In this document: in pieces, positions 14,892 through 17,523 of the stretch
How positions within the stretch are numbered: the stretch's first letter is position 1
Layout of the letters: each line of letters starts with the position of its first letter
Source: Verrucomicrobiota bacterium
GTDB taxonomy: Bacteria; Verrucomicrobiota; Verrucomicrobiia; Opitutales; Oceanipulchritudinaceae
Reading direction: 5' to 3'
DNA: 17,523 nucleotides
Assembly (NCBI GenBank): GCA_009908535.1
Contig: JAAAOD010000245.1
Coordinates: forward strand, 1-17,523
Notes under the pieces: model-generated
What the model was told of the DNA's origin: nothing
Database searches by the model: none
What the model saw: the letters and a program-made list of their open reading frames with translations, nothing else
Program-made: the position numbers and the translations under genes

Positions 14892-14937
14892 ACGCACGTT
14901 CCTCAATCCCAGATTTAACCTTAAAGAAAGACTGATT

Positions 14938-16326
14938 GTGAAAGGTTTTTCCCGATTCCTCCTTCTCCTGCTATGCGCGCTCCCCCCCGTTTCCGGGCAG
15001 TCTCTCGAGGAAGCCCGGCAAAGCGCGGAAGCCGATCTGCAAGACGCCCTCGAGCGATACGCCGAGGTGCAGGAACGGATCAAAGAAGAAAAGATCCCCC
15101 TCGCCAAAGAACTCAACGACCTGAAGGCCGAACTCCGCGAAAAGCGGCGGGAAGCCCAGCGGGCCCAGCGCATCAAGGACAACAGCTCGGTGGACCTCAA
15201 CGCCCTCGAGGAGCGCGTCACGAAGCGGGAAGAACAGCTGGATTACGTCGCCAACCTCGTCGCCGATTTCGGGGAGCGATTCGAGCGCGACCTCGCCCTT
15301 CCCGAACAGCAGTTGTACGAGGAGGAGGTCGCCGCCTTTCGCAAAGCGGCGGACGCGCCCCTCGTCGACGAGGATCTTGGAAAGGGCCTGCGTCTGGTCG
15401 ACCAAATCTTCATCCTGCAGACCGCGATCGACCGTTTCGAGGGCCTGCTGGGCGGACAGATTTTCGAAGGACAGGCGGTCGTCGAAAACGGCGAAGTGGA
15501 GGGCGGGCAATTCCTCGTCCTCGGCCCCACGGAATATTTCAGCAGTGAGGCTTCCGAGGCCGCCGGAATTTCCCTCGACGCGGGCATGCTGCCGCCCGTC
15601 GAACCCATCGGTCCCGAAATGGACGCCCTCATCAAAGGGGTGATTGCAAGCGGGGAGGGCGCTCTTCCGATCGACCCGACCCTCGGCAGCGCGCTCGCCA
15701 TCGCTTCCCAGGAGGACACCCTCTGGGAACATATTCAGAAAGGCGGCATCTGGATCTGGCCCATTCTCTTTTTCGCCTTCCTCGCCACGGCGACCGCCCT
15801 CTTCAAGGTCTTCGAAATCTACAGCGTGAAGATGCCCCAACCGGGGGTCCTCCACGATATCCTCAAGGAACTGAATGAAGGCAACCGCGACAAGGCGATG
15901 GAGCTTGCCAAGAAGGTGCGCGGACCCGCCCGCTCCATGCTCGTCGATGCCGTCGAACACAGCGAGGAAAGCAAAGAACTCATCGAGGAGGTCATGTACG
16001 AGCGCATGCTCGAAGTGCAGCCGCGCCTCGAGCGCATGCTGCCCTTCATCGCCGTGACGGCGGCGACGGCGCCCCTGATGGGACTCTTGGGCACCGTGAC
16101 CGGGATGATCAATACCTTCAAACTGATCACCATTTTCGGGACCGGTGATGCCAAGCAGCTTTCGAGCGGGATTTCCGAAGCGCTCGTGACCACCGAGTTC
16201 GGTCTCATCGTCGCCATTCCCTCCCTCATCATGCACGCCTTGTTGAACCGACGCGCCCAGGGCGTCATGTCCAACATGGAACGCATGGCGGTCGCCTTCG
16301 TGAACGGACTCACGCGCAAGAATTAA
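14938..16326 (+). CDS. TtpC-like long ExbB/TolQ/MotA-family protein
   Basis: The 462-residue protein joins an N-terminal periplasmic coiled coil to an ExbB-type proton channel. A signal peptide (RFLLLLLCALPPVSG, residues 6-20) precedes charged helical sequence to about 170 and an acidic, Pro/Gly-rich linker to about 255. The channel domain has a membrane helix at 270-290, a cytosolic segment, then FIAVTAATAPLMGLLGTVTG and SSGISEALVTTEFGLIVAIP; Glu414 corresponds to Glu176 of E. coli ExbB. Vibrio TtpC has the same architecture and is required for TonB2 function. The start is a GTG with only a weak AAAGAAAG upstream. It follows the DUF3450 gene by 46 bases and precedes the short exbB by 19. Confidence 0.9.
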   Translation: MKGFSRFLLLLLCALPPVSGQSLEEARQSAEADLQDALERYAEVQERIKEEKIPLAKELNDLKAELREKRREAQRAQRIKDNSSVDLNALEERVTKREEQLDYVANLVADFGERFERDLALPEQQLYEEEVAAFRKAADAPLVDEDLGKGLRLVDQIFILQTAIDRFEGLLGGQIFEGQAVVENGEVEGGQFLVLGPTEYFSSEASEAAGISLDAGMLPPVEPIGPEMDALIKGVIASGEGALPIDPTLGSALAIASQEDTLWEHIQKGGIWIWPILFFAFLATATALFKVFEIYSVKMPQPGVLHDILKELNEGNRDKAMELAKKVRGPARSMLVDAVEHSEESKELIEEVMYERMLEVQPRLERMLPFIAVTAATAPLMGLLGTVTGMINTFKLITIFGTGDAKQLSSGISEALVTTEFGLIVAIPSLIMHALLNRRAQGVMSNMERMAVAFVNGLTRKN

Positions 16327-16345
16327 CGCGTATCCGCTGTACTCC

Positions 16346-16969
16346 ATGTGGGAGGATTTTCAAACCGCCTTCGTCACCATCCTCGCCGATGGGGGCATGC
16401 TGATGGTTCCCCTGACCGCGCTGGCGTTGGCGATTTACTATACGGCCTTCCGTTTGCTCTTTTATTTTCGGGAGCACCAGTTCTACAAGGTGAAGCGGGA
16501 GCGGCTGCTGGAATACATTTTCAATCCCATCCTCGCCAGCGGTGAATTGCGCAACGTTCTTGATTACACGCAGAGTCCGGAAGTCAAAACCCCCACCGAG
16601 GCCAAGGAGCGCTACGCCGAAGTGATCAGTTCCTATCTTGCCGACATCGACACGAAGCGTTCCTTTCTCCTTACGCTGGTCACCACCGCACCCCTGATGG
16701 GCCTGCTCGGCACGGTCATGGGCATGCTGACGACCTTCAGCGGCCTCGCCGTCAGCACCGGCGGCAGCACCGTGGACCAGATCGCGGCCGGCATTTCCGA
16801 GGCCCTGATCACGACCCAGACCGGCCTCATCATCGCCATTCCCGCCTACGTAATGGCGACCGTCATCCAGAAACGTCGGAACGAAATGGAGTCCTGCCTG
16901 ACCACCATGGAAGCCCTCACCGTCCAGCTTTACGAAAAGAAAACCACCCGTACCGGGGATGCCGCATGA
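16346..16969 (+). CDS. exbB: ExbB/TolQ-family proton channel subunit
   Basis: The 207-residue protein is a standard-size ExbB. The first membrane helix is at about 17-40, and a cytosolic region follows. Helices two and three carry LLTLVTTAPLMGLLGTVMGM and AAGISEALITTQTGLIIAIP. Glu152 aligns with the functional Glu176 of E. coli ExbB, and Thr157 sits near the proton path. With ExbD it forms the inner-membrane motor that uses proton motive force to drive TonB. Having both a long TtpC-like and a short ExbB next to each other is the mark of TonB2-type systems. Its last codons overlap the exbD start (ATGA), implying translational coupling. The N-terminus lacks the long extension of the preceding paralogue. 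Confidence 0.93.
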   Translation: MWEDFQTAFVTILADGGMLMVPLTALALAIYYTAFRLLFYFREHQFYKVKRERLLEYIFNPILASGELRNVLDYTQSPEVKTPTEAKERYAEVISSYLADIDTKRSFLLTLVTTAPLMGLLGTVMGMLTTFSGLAVSTGGSTVDQIAAGISEALITTQTGLIIAIPAYVMATVIQKRRNEMESCLTTMEALTVQLYEKKTTRTGDAA

Positions 16970-17376
16970 AACGACGCCGCGTATTTTCCTCAGCCCAAGG
17001 CAAGTCGGAAGACATCAACATCTCTCCGCTCATCGACATGGTCTTCATCCTGTTGATCTTCTTCATCGTGACCACGGTCTTCGTCGAGGAGACCGGCGTG
17101 GAGGTGACGAAGCCGCAGGCCGCTTCCCAGATCCAGTTGGAGAAGAACAGTATTCTCATCGCCATTACAGCGAATAACAACGTCGTCTACGGTGGTCGCG
17201 AAGTCGGGCTGAACGGGGTGCGCGGGCTGGTCAAACGACTCGTACAGGAGGAGCCGAACATGCCGGTCATCATCCAGGCCGACGAGAGTGTCCCGACGCG
17301 TATTCTCGTCCGCGTGATCGACGAGGCCAAACTGGCGGGCGCCACATCCGTGAATATTTCCACCGACGAGGGCTGA
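16966..17376 (+). CDS. exbD: ExbD/TolR-family proton channel subunit
   Basis: The 136-residue protein has a short basic cytosolic head (KRRRVFSS), one membrane helix from about residue 20 to 41 (SPLIDMVFILLIFFIVTTVF) and a periplasmic domain ending in DEAKLAGATSVNISTDEG. Asp24 at the start of the helix corresponds to Asp25 of E. coli ExbD, the residue essential for proton use. The periplasmic motif VIIQADESVPTRILVRVIDE is typical of ExbD. It overlaps exbB by four bases and shares one base with the next start (TGATG), so the three genes are tightly coupled. Confidence 0.95.
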   Translation: MKRRRVFSSAQGKSEDINISPLIDMVFILLIFFIVTTVFVEETGVEVTKPQAASQIQLEKNSILIAITANNNVVYGGREVGLNGVRGLVKRLVQEEPNMPVIIQADESVPTRILVRVIDEAKLAGATSVNISTDEG

Positions 17377-17523
17377 TGGGCTTGGAGCGTAACAGGCTGG
17401 TCGGTTACCAGGTGCCGAAGTCCCGCGGGACAATGATCCTGCGGGTGGTCCTGGCTTCCATGGTGGCGACCCTCGCCATCCTCGCCGTCCTGCCGATCAC
17501 CCAGGCCATCTCGGGAGATCCCC
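17376..17523 (+). CDS. tonB: TonB-like energy transducer, N-terminal part only
   Basis: An ATG that shares its A with the exbD stop opens a frame that is still open at the window edge after 49 codons. It encodes a basic head (MGLERNRLVGYQVPKSRG) and one membrane helix (residues about 21-43, ILRVVLASMVATLAILAVLP), then ITQAISGDP. A short cytosolic head plus a single N-terminal helix is the TonB anchor, and gene order after exbB and exbD supports it. The proline-rich spacer and C-terminal receptor-binding domain, which would settle the matter, lie outside the window. It could instead be another periplasm-spanning protein of the same system. Confidence 0.7.
   Translation, partial: MGLERNRLVGYQVPKSRGTMILRVVLASMVATLAILAVLPITQAISGDP

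Noticed and set aside
14971..16347. 458-codon minus-strand open frame over the TtpC-like gene
   Set aside because: It is a mirror of the coiled-coil and channel coding sequence; the plus-strand protein is clearly the real one.

Overview
This high-GC bacterial window encodes 17 recognisable proteins plus a possible gene end at the left edge. Kdo synthesis (kdsA) and a TonB/ExbB/ExbD energising system point to a Gram-negative cell with an outer membrane. Weak or absent Shine-Dalgarno signals, a secreted protease with a C-terminal tail of a type I associate with marine Verrucomicrobia, and the intergenic repeat families make Verrucomicrobiota (Opitutae/Puniceicoccales-like) my best guess. That placement is inference and was not tested.

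Layout. 1-283: a possible 3' end of a plus-strand gene, then a tandem and palindromic repeat block. 284-1648 (minus): ugd, an animal-type UDP-glucose dehydrogenase. 1799-4222 (plus): pyrG and kdsA, six bases apart; ugd and pyrG diverge across a gap holding a perfect 15-base palindrome. 4199-4283: an 85-base inverted-repeat element that supplies the last codons of kdsA and separates it from the convergent minus-strand genes. 4288-9438 (minus): xseB, dxs, a secreted trypsin-like multidomain protease and a YhaM-type exoribonuclease, in transcription order and with gaps of 10, 52 and 55 bases. 9439-9718: a divergent intergenic region filled by a nearly symmetric repeat array. 9719-13972 (plus): a packed run of a Ste24-like M48 metalloprotease, a secreted EEP-family phosphohydrolase, diacylglycerol kinase, a DUF2270 membrane protein and an AEC-family transporter. 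14112-17523 (plus): DUF3450 protein, TtpC-like long ExbB, short ExbB, ExbD and the start of a TonB-like protein that runs off the window.

How the genes work together. ugd, pyrG and kdsA feed surface polysaccharide and lipopolysaccharide synthesis: UDP-glucuronate, CTP (also the donor for CMP-Kdo) and Kdo-8-phosphate. dxs opens the MEP isoprenoid pathway next to xseB, an association seen widely in bacteria. The 9719-13972 run is dominated by envelope and membrane functions. The right-hand cluster matches the gene order of Vibrio TonB2-type systems (DUF3450, TtpC, ExbB, ExbD, TonB), which energise outer-membrane uptake.

The genes belong to known families. The least explained material is noncoding: three repeat elements, two of which (89-270 and 9495-9651) seem to share a sequence core and one of which (4199-4283) overlaps a stop codon.
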